Source: Salminus brasiliensis (taxonomy: Eukaryota > Chordata > Actinopteri > Characiformes > Bryconidae). From it: DNA of 64,000 bases. The stretch spans positions 772,980 through 836,979 of the forward strand of contig NC_132901.1 in the NCBI RefSeq assembly GCF_030463535.1. The letters run 5' to 3'. Of the stretch, positions 1 to 11,298 are shown piece by piece (position 1 is the stretch's first letter; the number at the start of each line of letters is the position of its first letter). Below the pieces are notes generated by a model, which saw only the letters and a list, made by a program, of their open reading frames with translations, was not told the DNA's origin and did not search any database. The translations under genes were made by a program, and so were the position numbers.

Positions 1-204
1 GGCTCGCTGTAGACTTCTTATTAGTGGACAGTGGAACAGCGGCTGATTTCTAACTGTTCTGAGATCTGTTCTGAGAACACCCCGACTCAGAGAGCTCTTT
101 GGATCTGGCCATGGTGATCTTCATCCCTCACTTCAACCATCAAGAGCAGACCAAAAATTAGTCTCCTTGCGTGTTCAAGGTGGTATATAGTAACTTCAGG
201 CTCC

Positions 205-905
205 TGCAGATGGCGCTGCATGAGGATGATGGGGTTTATAAATACCTGTGGGATGTTTGACGGAACTCAGGCTTTGAGAAAAGTGCAGTGCAGTGCAGTG
301 AGGGTCTCGTTGGGTGTGTCGAAAAGCAAAGAGTCGCAAAGCAGATACAGTTAATGGTTGGCTAAAAGGAGTGGCTGCAGTTGGGCGTAGCCAAAGGTGG
401 TCATACGGGTCTACCAGCAGTTGCAGAAATCCCAGCCTACAGGAAATCCTCTTTATTCTACAGCAGACGTGAGCGAAGACCTCTTGTGAGCCACTCTGCT
501 CCATATGTTGATGGTCTGCAGTTCCCTGTGGAGGGTTCTTTCAGAAGTTGGTGGTGAAGAACCTGCGCTGGCTTCTAGAAGCAGTTCTTGTCTGGAAGTG
601 AAGCCGTTTTCAGTCACAAGCCGTGAACGTCAGTTTCATCTTTCGGACAGTTTTAAGGAGAATTTCCTGTAGGCTGGGATTTCTGCCACTGCTGGTAGAC
701 CCGTATGACCGTATGCTTCCATACACCTGCAGATTCACCTCCTTCCTTCACACTGTGGTCTTTGGCCACGCCCAAATGCAGCCACTCCTTTTTTCCACAC
801 ATCCAACGAGACCCTCACTGCACTATTCTCACAGCCCGAGTCCCGTCACACACCCCACAGGTATTTATAACCCCATCATCCTCATGCAGCACCATCTGCA
901 GCAGT
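205..905. repeat. Inverted duplication, arms about 205-460 and 650-905
   Basis: The reverse complement of 205-460 matches 650-905 over most of its length. Both arms carry the string TTCCTGTAGGCTGGGATTTC, the CTGGTAGACCCGTATGACC block and the CACCCCACAGGTATTTATAA-type block. The arms are separated by about 190 bp. The right arm ends about 60 bp before the first visible tspan5 exon. Reading frames over both arms look alike only because the DNA is duplicated, so I do not call them genes. It may be a foldback element or a local inverted duplication in a tspan5 intron. Confidence 0.75.
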
Positions 906-968
906 CAGGGGTTCAGCTCCACCCCCCTCCAACTTGCTTCTCTCACTCCCTTCCTTCGTCTCCTCCAG

Positions 969-1981
969 TTTTCCGTGTTCCTGGGGATAATATTTTTCCT
1001 GGAGCTGACCACTGGAGTTCTGGCCTTCGTCTTTAAAGACTGGATCAAAGATCAGCTCAAGTTCTTCATCAACAACAACATCAGAGCCTACAGAGACGAC
1101 ATCGACCTGCAGAACCTCATCGACTTCACACAGGAATACGTAAGAGCTTTCCTCCTTCGTTATTATTATGCATAGGTACCTACATACACCGGTCAGCCAT
1201 AACATTAGTACCACTGAGAGTGGCTTCGGTCAAGACGTGGGATCTACATATTAGGCAGCGAGTGAACAGTCAGGTCTTGAAGGCCAGGAGTTGAAAGCCG
1301 AGCGCAAGAATTCTAGACAATGACTGGGTTAGAGCATCTCCAAAACATCAGGCAGGTCATGTGAGGTGTTCTCTCCTGGGATGCAGTGGACAGTACCTAC
1401 CAAAAGTGCTCCAAGGAAGGACAACCTTGCATTATGGGTGCCTAAGGCTCAATGATGCTAACACAGCAGGACGCCTTCAGTGTCTGTGTCTCCAAGGGTC
1501 AGAACTGTTGTGGTGGCCCAAAGGGGGACCTATTCAATATTAGACAGGTGGTGCTAATGTTATGTAATGTTGTTGTTATATATCCCTATATTATAATAAC
1601 ATATAGGTACTGAAAGTCTGTATATATATATATATATATACACGTGTGTGTGTGTAGTGGGAGTGCTGTGGAGCGTTTGGGCCGGAGGACTGGAATCTGA
1701 ACATCTACTTTAACTGCACCGACACCAATCTGAGCCGGGAGAAATGTGGAGTCCCGTTTTCCTGCTGCACGAAGGACCCTGCTGTGAGTACACACACACA
1801 CACACACACATATACAGGGCCAGTGATTACATCACCAGTTCAGAATGTCGCTCCTTCTTCCAGAAGCCCGGAGAACAGAAACAGGGAGTGATCCGGATCT
1901 CCAGACTTAGCGCCGCCCAGAAAGACTCCACACTCAACAGCCTCGAGCTCCTCGAGTGTAAAAGCCTAATTAATCAGACCT

Positions 1982-2027
<46 letters not shown>

Positions 2028-3869
2028 GGAGGATGTGATCAACACTCAGTGTGGCTATGACATCCGAGCTAAACCTGTGAGTACCCCCTCACTCCAGAGA
2101 GCTCGGCTCGTCAGTGTGAGCTCACATTACCGTCATCTGTTATGCAGTCAGCTAACCAGCAAAGAGTTGCAGTTGGGGCTGGACGGTATCCAAAGTTTCC
2201 ATACGTCATGTTCCCGCTGGAACACATCCCCTGTAGTCGGACTGAGTGGTAAAGCATTCTGGAGCTCGGCTGCAGGGTTTATTAGGGAAAACGGCCAAAC
2301 CGGGACTGAAACCAGCGACTATCTGCCGAAATGAAAGACAGCTGGTCTCAAAAGAACCAGCGATGTGTAGCCGGGAACGGCTGACGGCTGACTGAGGCTC
2401 GGATCAGACCCGTTTACAGGATAAAGCCTCATAATTGAGAGCAGGGAGTCTGTTTTTTTTAGGCTGGCTCATCCAGGGTTGCTAGCTTTCCCTCTTACTT
2501 AAACTTAGCAACAGGAAGTGATTGGACTGCAGTGTTGGAAAAGAGCTGGGAGCTGATTGGTCAGGGACCAGGGAGTCCGACCGGATTATAAAAAGTAAAC
2601 ACTACAAAACATTACAAGTCATTTTAAGAAATTTTGACTAAACTAAGTCAATCAGTCCAGAATGTCTGATTACAGAATCTGATACTAAAAATAATTTATA
2701 CACACATGAAGATCAGATCGGACAGGTATCAGATGCTCTTCCACTCTTCCACAGACTTATAGAATTCAAAGCTCCTCTAATCTTAGACTCTACTAAACAC
2801 AAGTCAGTATGGAGACCATAGTACTCTTCTCTTCGCCTGAGTACTCTCAGAAGAGGAGGGTCTTCAGTAGTCTGGGTTTGAAGCGAGCATTGGACTCTGC
2901 TGTTCAAAGGATGGCGTGCCGAGCCGAGCCGTACTTGAAGCTGGAAGGGCTCTTGGTGCAGACCGGCTTTTGACCATCGCCATCAAGTACTAAGGGGCCG
3001 GTGCAGTCATGGCCTTGTAGGTCAGCGTCAGGAGAGGAGCTGAACATGACTGAACTTAGAGGCGATGAAGAGAAGATCATGAGACTCTGACTCTGATCAG
3101 ATCGGGGGGGGGGCGCAAAATAACCTGATGGGTTACAGTAAGTATGTGTGTGTGTTTGTGTTGTAGGACTCGGAGCAGAAGACGTTCATCTACACTAAAG
3201 GCTGCGTTCCGCAGTTTGAGAAATGGTTGCAGGAGAACCTTACAGTGGTCGCCGGGATTTTCATAGGAATCGCACTGCTACAGGTGTGTGTGTGTGTGTA
3301 CTATTGAGTAGTGTCGTTTGGCGCTGGAGCTACAAGGCTAACAAACCATAGACGTCAACTGTCTCCCAAATCGCGTGAGGTCTTCATTAAGGTGCCGCAG
3401 ACCCTGTTACTTACCACACTTTGGGCTCAACGAATTTTTCTCATTTTTCTAATTCCTAATAATCCATGATGCGTTAAAGTCGTAGATTAAGACCACGCTG
3501 ACAAGCCTACGGCCCCTCGAAGAACAGCTGAGCGCTATCCGGCGATTCGCGTTAGCCATGTAGCTCCAGCGCTGATCGATGCCTGTGTAAATGACGTTTA
3601 TTTACAGAACAGTAGAACAGTATGTCAGGAATGAGGGGGGAAATGGTGTACATTGGATTTTCGATGAAAGCTGGAATCGGCCGGTTATACGTAAAAATAA
3701 AAAGTCGTAATCGGCCAAGAAAAACCGATGTTGTGAACGATGTTTTTTTGGGGCAGAAAAAAACACAACAAACTCTGATCAAATTCTGCTTGTTTGGTTT
3801 CAGATCTTCGGGATTTGTCTGGCTCAGAATCTGCTGAGCGACATCGAGGCGGTGAGAGAGAGCTGGTAA
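969..3869 (+). CDS. tspan5: Tetraspanin-5 (TspanC8), C-terminal five exons; N-terminus outside window
   Basis: Exons 969-1139, 1658-1783, 2029-2076, 3167-3283 and 3804-3869, all phase 0 with GT-AG borders, encode 175 residues ending in AVRESW and stop TAA. The human family member is about 268 aa, so roughly 93 residues (TM1, TM2 and the start of TM3) lie upstream. What is seen: TM3 (FSVFLGIIFFLEL), a large extracellular loop with ECCGAFG, PFSCC and eight cysteines, then TM4 (VVAGIFIGIALLQ) and a short cytosolic tail. Eight loop cysteines define the TspanC8 group, known to chaperone ADAM10 out of the ER and direct its substrate choice at the plasma membrane. Sequons NCT, NLS and NLT are present in the loop. 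The loop resembles TSPAN5 more than TSPAN17 or TSPAN14. I cannot separate the teleost a and b paralogues. Two acceptors (before 1658 and 3167) sit on TG-rich tracts. Confidence 0.93.
1189..1565 (+). mobile_element. Deleted Tc1-like DNA transposon remnant in tspan5 intron
   Basis: The left end reads GGTCAGCCATAACATTAGTA and the right end GGTGGTGCTAATGTTATGT, which are inverted versions of each other. Between them are recognisable Tc1 blocks: TTAGGCAGCGAGTGAACAGT, GGTTAGAGCATCTCCAAAAC, AGTACCTACCAAAAGTGCTC and GGGGACCTATTCAATATTAG. A full-length element is about 1.2-1.6 kb, so most of the transposase gene is deleted. It lies between the exons ending at 1139 and starting at 1658. Confidence 0.85.
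1981..2026 (+). repeat. (CT)n tract forming the acceptor of the tspan5 exon at 2029
   Basis: About 20 CT dinucleotides run straight into CCAG before the exon at 2029, giving a very long polypyrimidine tract. Confidence 0.9.
2790..3070 (+). repeat. Dispersed fish repeat fragment in tspan5 intron
   Basis: Strings such as GGTCTTCAGTAGTCTGGGTT, CGAGCCGTACTTGAAGCTGG, GGCTCTTGGTGCAGACCGG and GGCCGGTGCAGTCATGGCC match a repeat I recognise as common in teleost introns. I cannot name its class with certainty. No intact reading frame is seen. Confidence 0.5.
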
Positions 3870-3909
3870 GAACTGAGCTGAGGGGCCTGAAACTTCTGCA
3901 CAGGGCCGA

Positions 3910-3946
<37 letters not shown>

Positions 3947-5897
3947 GTGTGTGTGTGTGTGTACAGGTAGGTATAGAGGTCTGAAGTCTGACTTCTCTCT
4001 TTCTTCTCAAATCCTTTTCAGTCTGTTTACCTGATGAGCTGAACCCGTTGCACCCGCCGTCGACCAACGCAGCCTCATCTCGGTATCCAAGCAACCAGCG
4101 AGGAGCTTCATATTCATAATTGCATCCTTTTTTTGTTTTGTTTTCCTTCAAACATCGTTACCATGACAACAGTGACGACCCAGAGATTCTGTCACTTTCT
4201 TAAATACGCTGCAGAGCCTGGAATAGAGAGAGCGAGAGTCATCTCATGCCCGTTGCATAGACCGTTGTAAGACTGCAGTACATCCATCGGCCACAAGGTG
4301 CCGCAATTCTTTTTATTTACAGGAAACATCTGACGAGACCACGAATTGGCATGTAGTCGATGAGTCGAGACGAGTTTGGTGTCTGAACTTATTTGAGATA
4401 TTTCCACCATGCTGACTGATCTGGTACGAGCTTTCACCGCATGTTAAGTTAGCGTTAGCCTCGCGTTAGGCCACTACGAAGGAAGCAAGCAAGCATTGGA
4501 CACCAGACAAGTCTTGGCTGATCGACCATCTGATGGCTTGATCTAGTCTGGAATCACCTCCACCTGGCAACAGAACTCCGACCGAAGCCTTCCAACCGCA
4601 GCAATGCAACAAAGCCCAGGCGGTGTTCAACAACATCAACAATTCGACATTTTCATAGTTACGTTATTGCGCTAACTGGTCCCGAATAAGCTTGTTCAGC
4701 TCACCTGAAGCTACCTTAAAATTTACAACCTGAGAGTTAACCTGCAGATACACTCGTCCATGGTGCTGTTGTTCCAATTTCTGAACAGGGCTTTAAAACT
4801 ATCTTCAGAAAATCATCGGTCATCTCTCGCAGTCGTCGACTCGGCTTCACTTTCCGCGAAGTTCCGTCATCGTCATTATGAAGTGAGCTGTATATATGAG
4901 GTCATTTGTAAGCGCAGCATTTATTGTATTTTATTAGTTTGGTCTGGAAACAGTAGTTAGATATAAAATCAGTTGTGTAAATACACAGCGTCGTATTTCA
5001 GGTAGGGAAGGAGATGGCACTGCATGCGTACTGGAATAACATTAGATTTGAACATTATGTGTTGAATTTTAGAACTATATTCTTTTTGTTAATGGTAACG
5101 ATGAGCATATCAGCGTGGATTTGAATATTGAAACCGATGGCAGGGATGTGGCTGATCCAGGCATATTTTTATTGGGTCGGGTTTCGGCTATCTGAAGCCT
5201 GATCCAGTTCCGATCCTTTGTTTTTACCACTGTGCTCTAGCAGAGCGCCCTCTGGTGTGCTCTAGGCGCCGATTACGGACATTATTCCCAGTCCGTGGCG
5301 GTGAGGAGCGTTCTCAGAGCGTAACAGTGGTCCTAGAGCTGAGAAGATGTTTGCATATAAGAACATTCTTACGGAATTCTTCGTTTTTCGCCTAAAATCC
5401 TTCGTAATTTTTTTTTCCAAAGAATGTTTTTGAAAATCCGGCTGATGTTTGTATAAATAATATTTGAATAAGTCATTAAGAAATTCTCAAATATTCTCTT
5501 AAGAAATTTGTAGTTATCTTCTTAAGAAGTTGTTTTCTTATTTAGGCCGTTGTAACAGACTTTAATGCTGTATTTCACAACCGATTATAAACCTTGCCAA
5601 ATAACATTGTAATATTCCAATATTCCGGTAAATCCGTGCAGTAAACTGAGAAAAAGCAGAATCAAACTAAGCGTTCTAACGTTATTTGTAAACAAGAGCT
5701 AGAAGTAAATGTTCTTTATTTAGAAACGATTTAAACTGGTCATTTTAGAGTCTGACCTTCTGACCTCTTACAGTCTAAGAAGAGTGTGAGGGTTTCGTAA
5801 AGTTAAGAAAATAAGTACATATTTTTTTAGAGAATATCATTTATTCCTAATTTTTTCAGTTAAAGTTAAGAAGATCAAAATCAGAGAATTCTTGTTA

Positions 5898-6010
5898 CCG
5901 CTCAGCAGACTAAGACGCTGACGCTATGGCTGGCGAGGATCTGCGAGTTTGAATCCTGGGTCAAGCTGCTTTTCCCCTCATCACTCCCATTATGAGGAAA
6001 ATACCTGGAT
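5898..6010 (+). mobile_element. tRNA-related SINE fragment
   Basis: It begins with GCTCAGCAGACTAAGACGCT and has GAGTTTGAATCCTGGGTC about 45 bp later, which resemble Pol III A and B boxes of a tRNA-derived head. The 3' part is undefined. Confidence 0.55.
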
Positions 6011-8222
6011 CAGAATATCCCTAGCTATTGGTTCTAATGTAAGGTCTGACTGCAGCGTTTTCCACTAGAGCTCTTGGGGTCACTTGGTCCAGAAGCTCCA
6101 ATGCAGTTCTGAATGTCGGACAGATTCTGCTTTGAATGTCAAATGTATTTTAAAGTGTTATTCGCTAAGATTTAAATGCAATGCTAATGCTAATTTATAT
6201 CCTTTTCCATTGGGAATACTTTGCACAAGTTAGCTCATTTTATTAGCGTAAACTGACTTTTTGGAACAGGGAGTTGGGAGAGGAATGCAGAGTTCTGCTT
6301 TAATGCACATAAGAAAAAGTTACAGAAAGCTGCTTTAAGGTATCTAAAGTAAAAGTCAGAATTGCACCAGGAAGCAGTCAGGGTGCAAAATGCATTGTTC
6401 TAGAGCAATGACTGTAGAGAACATGGACGCCGTGGCTCTGTCCCCTTCTGTTCTGTAGAAATAAAGCCAGAATTGTCCGCTATGTTGTCAAATCTGCAAC
6501 CAGACTCTGTGCAAAAGAGACCAGAGGCGGAGCCAGAGTCGCCAACTCATTTGGAAGCCCTGCCCCCTTCTTCCAGACCAAGCCTCAGTGTCTCAGACCG
6601 TCTTCATTGAGCTTCCAGTGCAGAAGCAGAGCGGTTTCCCCCCTGGGTTCCCAGTTTGTCCGTTCGGTAAGTGGACGCTCCTCCATGTAATGACCAGAGA
6701 GGACGCCATGCAGGTCCACCATGCAGAGGACCGGCCTCTTCCAGCCAGGGCTGCCAGCCAATTGCTTAATTGCTAAGTGTAGCCCCACATTGTTACGATA
6801 GAGCAGAGTAAGAGGTTGAAAATGGGCCGATATCAGCATTTGGGAACACTGGAGATGAAAGACAATTTAGAGGAGGAAGATGAGATGGAAAAATGGGTGT
6901 GGCTATTTGTCATTGAAACATATGGGGGTGGGAGGAGCTCCAAATCATACTGCAACCAGCCAGCAGAGGCGCTAGACCTGTGGTTGCTTCACTTCTGAGA
7001 GATACTGCGCTGTCCATGTTTTCTACAGTCATGGTTCTAGAGTGGGTTCTCCACAAATTCTGTTGCTTTCTAAAGGCCTACTCACACTAGCGTTTATCAA
7101 AAATCCAATAACAAGTTTGTGAGCGAAATTACATCCACTTCAGATTGTGGTTCGCAATTTGGCTTGTTTGCTACCAACCAGCTCGGACAGTTTCTTCATT
7201 CTTACTACAGAATTGCTAACTTTAGCTAACATGCTAATTCACTGCAAAATTTCAGACTCGACAAAAGTGCTAGTTTTGTAATTAGACGTAAAAACTGTAA
7301 GCAGAAATGGGCGCAATTCTGTGAGAACTGAATTACACAACCGAATTCAGAGCGTGAGCTAATAGCACGACTGCTTTAGCTAAGTTGACTTCTGAAGGGC
7401 GGGGCTTTGTTAAGCAGCGCTTAATTTGACACAGCAATCAGAGGTGGTGTGGAGCTGAATTAGACGATTAGATGTTAGATGTTTACTTTTTTTTTTTTTA
7501 ACTCTTTATGGTTGGCGAGTTAACATGTTAAGTGACTGCAAACTGCCCCTAAATGAAGCATTTTTTAATTTGTTATCCTGCTTTTCCGATCTCACTTTTT
7601 TGATCAAGCGTAATTTTGTGGATGTCTAGTGTGACTGCAGCCCAACTGTGGACACGTTCAAATAATTGTCCTGATTTGTGAAAGCTTAGTTTAGTGATCT
7701 GTACTTTGTGTGAAGACCTCCTGTCAAAATGATGGTCTCTCAACCTGAAGAATTATAAACTTAAATGTTGGTGAAATTGTTACTTTAATTTTTTTTTAAG
7801 TACGTTTGCAGAAATTACATTTTGTTTGACCACTTTGTTGATTCTAACTTTAGTTACACTAAAATGTAGGTGTTTCCTTCTCCTGGAACATTACTAGTTT
7901 GTAGATACGAGGTTTTGTTTTGACGGTGAAAAGGTAACTTTAGCACAGTCAAGCCAAGCTGGTCAGTTGAAGTGTTTTGTAACTTTGCACTTTTTTTATT
8001 TTCACTTTTATTTTTACTCAGCTCAGCTCTTCATGTCCAAGTAACTGCACTCTGTCCCCTCTTGGTTTTTCAACACGATTGTCTAGCTAGTTATAAACTC
8101 CACACACATGTAGCTCATAGTGAAAGCTAATTCTCAAGCTCATTAGTCAGAATGTGTCGTTGCAGATTTTGAATATTTGTTTTGCATTTTGTGACTGAAA
8201 CCATATTTGTGCTGTCAGGTTA

Positions 8223-8542
8223 CAGCAGCTGTCAAATGTTTGGACTCTGGATCTGACTGAATGTATGTTTTTTCTCGTACAGAAATTATTAACCGAAAAC
8301 GTAATATTGAAATGCTTGACGTTTGTTTCTGGGAAGAATCTAAAATAGGATCTAACTATATCTATACTATACGTATTTGGTAGCTTTGATGTGTATATTA
8401 TCAGATAGATAGATAGGCTATGTGCATTTTATATAATTAGTTATCTAGAACAGTAAGAAATTTGGGGTCACTGTGGAAAATGGTAAAAAGACAGAAAAAA
8501 CTCTTAGTTGAGTAGGTGAGTCCAAACTTTTGACCAGTGCTG
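8223..8542. mobile_element. Tc1/mariner-type MITE, about 320 bp, TA-flanked
   Basis: The left terminus CAGCAGCTGTCAAATGTTTG and the right terminus CAAACTTTTGACCAGTGCTG are imperfect inverted repeats of about 25 bp. TA dinucleotides flank both ends (8221-8222 and 8543-8544), as expected for Tc1/mariner target duplications. No transposase is coded. It sits just before the inferred tspan5 polyA signal. Confidence 0.7.
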
Positions 8543-8828
8543 TAAACAACACTGCTTCACTCACAGTTCACCTTTAAGATTCTTTTCACCATACAGCCAA
8601 TGAGAATAAAGGAATCTGACTGGCATATAAAAACCACGGGTCGACCCAATCAGATTCATTATTTTAGCACTTGTTAAGCTTCTGAACAGGGTTCTGAACA
8701 GTATTAACGACTGTAGTGTGTTGATGTTGTTGCCGTGGTTTGTTTGATTATCACAGTCTTTTTACAGTATTGTATTTGACAAACATAAACTATTGGCCAT
8801 CTTTCCCGGAGATGGAGGTGTTGTAAAC

Positions 8829-8834
8829 AATAAA
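8829..8834 (+). promoter_or_regulatory. PolyA signal AATAAA, probable tspan5 end
   Basis: AATAAA is followed within 20-40 bp by T- and GT-rich sequence. It is the best candidate for the distal end of tspan5. Confidence 0.55.
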
Positions 8835-9019
8835 GTTTGATATGTTTTTGTAAGTGTGTTTGTGTTCTGTTTCCAGTGCCCTGGTTACCAAAATCATGTG
8901 ACCATTGTGTCAGGAGGGACATTACGAGTTGGCACCGTATCCTAAAGTACTTTTCCTACATTTCATGCTACATATTATTTCTGCTTATTATTATTATTGG
9001 CTAACTGTAAAACATTCCA

Positions 9020-9935
9020 TAGTCAGGTGTAATTCACTTTAATATTCACATAAAATTCACTTTTATATTTAAGTGTAATTCACGATTATATTCAAACACA
9101 AGATGCATTTTTATAAGTAGTGGAAATTCACTTTTATAAATAGTTGAAATTCACTTTTTTTTACGGAACTAAAATTCACTTTTATTCTGAACTGAAATTC
9201 ACTTTTATAAATAGTTGAAATTCACTTTTTTTTACGGAACTAAAATTCACTTTTATTCTGAACTGAAATTCACTTTTATAAGTAGTTGAAATTCACTTTT
9301 TTTACGGAACTAAAATTCACTTTTATGCTGAACTGAAATTCACTTTTATAAATAGTTGAAATTCACTTTTTTTTTACAGAACTAAAATTCATTTTTATAC
9401 TGAACTGAAATTCACTTTTATAAATAGTTGAAATTCACTTTTTTTTACGGAACTAAAATTCACTTTTATGCTGAACTGAAATTCACTTTTATAAATAGTT
9501 GAAATTCACTTTTTTTTACAGAACTAAAATTCATTTTTATACTGAACTGAAATTCACTTTTATAAATAATTGAAATTCACTTTTTTTTACAGAACTAAAA
9601 TTCATTTTTATACTGAACTGAAATTCACTTTTATAAATAGTTGAAATTCACTTTTTTTTACAGAACTAAAATTCATTTTTATACTGAACTGAAATTCACT
9701 TTTATAAATAGTTGAAATTCACTTTTTTTTACGGAACTAAAATTCACTTTTATGCTGAACTGAAATTCACTTTTATAAATAGTTGAAATTCACTTTTTTT
9801 TACAGAACTAAAATTCATTTTTATACTGAACTGAAATTCACTTTTATAAATAGTTGAAATTCACTTTTTTACGGAACAGAAATTCATTAAAATTCACCTT
9901 TTGATTCAGGACTAAATTCACATTTATTTGACCAA
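9020..9935. repeat. 71-bp satellite/minisatellite, about 11 units
   Basis: The unit holds two sub-blocks, AAATTCACTTTTATAAATAG and GAACTAAAATTCACTTTTAT. The TTATTCTGAACTG block recurs at 71-bp spacing (for example 9182 and 9253). Two variant classes alternate: TACGGAACT followed by TTATGCTG, and TACAGAACT followed by TTATACTG. The array decays at both edges into single AATTCACTTT motifs. Confidence 0.93.
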
Positions 9936-10289
9936 GGGTTTGAAAGTCACACCTGTGTTTGAGTGTGTGTGTTAGAATGGACATGGGCAGCAACAGACCC
10001 ACAACCCTCTGAAACACAGCTCAGCATCTGCCATCTGTGTCTGTGAGTAAACCAGGGGAGATTCTGCTAAGATTTAAAAAGTTGAAGGGAAATAATAACT
10101 AGATTTCTTCTAAGGTCACTTTTCCAGTGACCAGCTGAATGGGCATAAGTGTTACCTCACATAACTGGCCAGGCTGGTATTTTAAGGATTTAGGTTGAAG
10201 CTGGTTTTGTTGTGTAATTCTGATACAGGCCATTAGATGGCGCTCCTCTACAAGACTGAGAGTGAGGGCAGGGATGAATGCAGGTCTGG

Positions 10290-10460
10290 TTACAGTGTAA
10301 AGTATTGGGACTACTGATGGCAGGGTTGTGGGTTCAATACCAGGGTTTGCCAAGATGCCACTCCTGGGCCCTTGAGCAAGGCCCTTAACCCTCCCTGCTC
10401 TCGGGACGTCCACTGTGTAATGGGTCAAAGGGGGAGGCCGAATTCCATCTGTGTCCAACA
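10290..10460 (+). mobile_element. tRNA-derived SINE fragment
   Basis: GGGTTCAATACCAGGGTTTG resembles a B box. It is followed by CCCTTGAGCAAGGCCCTTAA, a block widely shared by fish SINEs. Position and order fit a SINE head plus central domain, truncated at its 5' end. Confidence 0.65.
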
Positions 10461-10479
10461 CTAATGGTGAAAATTGGCG

Positions 10480-10826
10480 TCTGCTTTTGTTGGACTATCT
10501 GCACTGCTGTGAGGATTTGATTGCATTCAGCGGTGGATGATGATCACCACTCCACACCTCATTTTATCCAAAAGTACTGGATGGAGCTCCTCCACCATCA
10601 TTCCAGAGTCATCATCACAGTTCTTCCACTGCTCCACAGCTCCTCAATGCTGGGGGGCTTTATAGCCCTCTAGCCCACGCCTGGCATTAGGCAGCATGGG
10701 GGCAGTACTTCTTCTCTACAGGGACTAGACAAGCTGTGTGTGTGCATTTGCACATCAATTTAAAGTAGCTGAATGCATTCATTAGAAGTGGTGTCCACAA
10801 ACATTTGGACATATGGCGTGTGGACA
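10480..10826 (+). mobile_element. Interspersed MITE-like repeat, copy 1
   Basis: It carries the family blocks AAAGTACTGGATGGAGCTCC, CTGCTCCACAGCTCCTCAAT, CTAGCCCACGCCTGGCATTA and the terminus GTGTCCACAAACATTTGGAC. Other copies lie at 17420, 19159, 27125, 33350, 45233 and 48018. The other terminus, seen in the copies at 19159 and 27125, is CAAAAGTATTGGGACACC or its complement, an imperfect inverted match. Confidence 0.75.
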
Positions 10827-11298
10827 TCTGTATGGAAATAAAACTAGGTTTCAGGGTTGTGTCCACCTTCGGGCGCTGATGGGAATGAAACCTTGGGAAG
10901 TAAATCACCTTAAGTGCACTTGATTACACAACCCCCTCCCGCCTGGGGAAGCAGCATGGGTAATCTAGGCGGATTAGGAGCCGCTGTGTATCCTTAATCC
11001 CACCACGATTAAAATAGGATTAAATCTCATCTCCTGGCCACAGCATGACATCCACTCCTCACCGCTAGAACACTTCGCCTCCTCTCAGCCCTCCCACCTG
11101 CCCGCCTGTCTGCCGGCGCAGGAATGGTCGCTGTCTCAGCATTCTCTCACCACCTTGTCCCCATCCCACCCACCGAGTCTCACTTCGGTCAGCAGTACTC
11201 GCTCTCTAGTGTGATCACTCTCCGCAACATCAGGAGGATCAATCATTCTCTAAGATGCAGATCACTCCGTAACAACCACCCTGTAACCATCACTTCGT
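10827..11298. other. Unique intergenic DNA with a cluster of GGATTA sites
   Basis: No gene is seen. GGATTA occurs at 10971-10976 and 11017-11022 and TAATCC at 10995-11000, which are homeodomain (Otx/Crx) core sites packed within 52 bp in non-repetitive sequence. Confidence 0.4.

Larger units (their letters stand above)
3870..8850 (+). other. tspan5: Probable long 3'UTR of tspan5
   Basis: No coding exon is seen for 5 kb after the tspan5 stop. The first well-placed polyA signal after a run of AT-rich unique DNA is AATAAA at 8829-8834, followed by a TGTTTTTG- and GTGTTTGTGTT-rich stretch that suits a downstream element. The tract includes (TA)n and (GT)n at 3912-3961, a tRNA-like SINE near 5898 and a MITE at 8223-8542. 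Human TSPAN5 also has a long 3'UTR. Earlier polyA sites could be used, so the extent is inferred. Confidence 0.5.

Noticed and set aside
882-1214. 110-aa minus-strand frame over the first tspan5 exon
   Set aside because: It is the complement of a clear tetraspanin exon.
9024-9955. 71-bp satellite as the interior of a transposon bounded by CAGGTGT and ACACCTG
   Set aside because: The inverted match is only about 8 bp and there is no clear target duplication.
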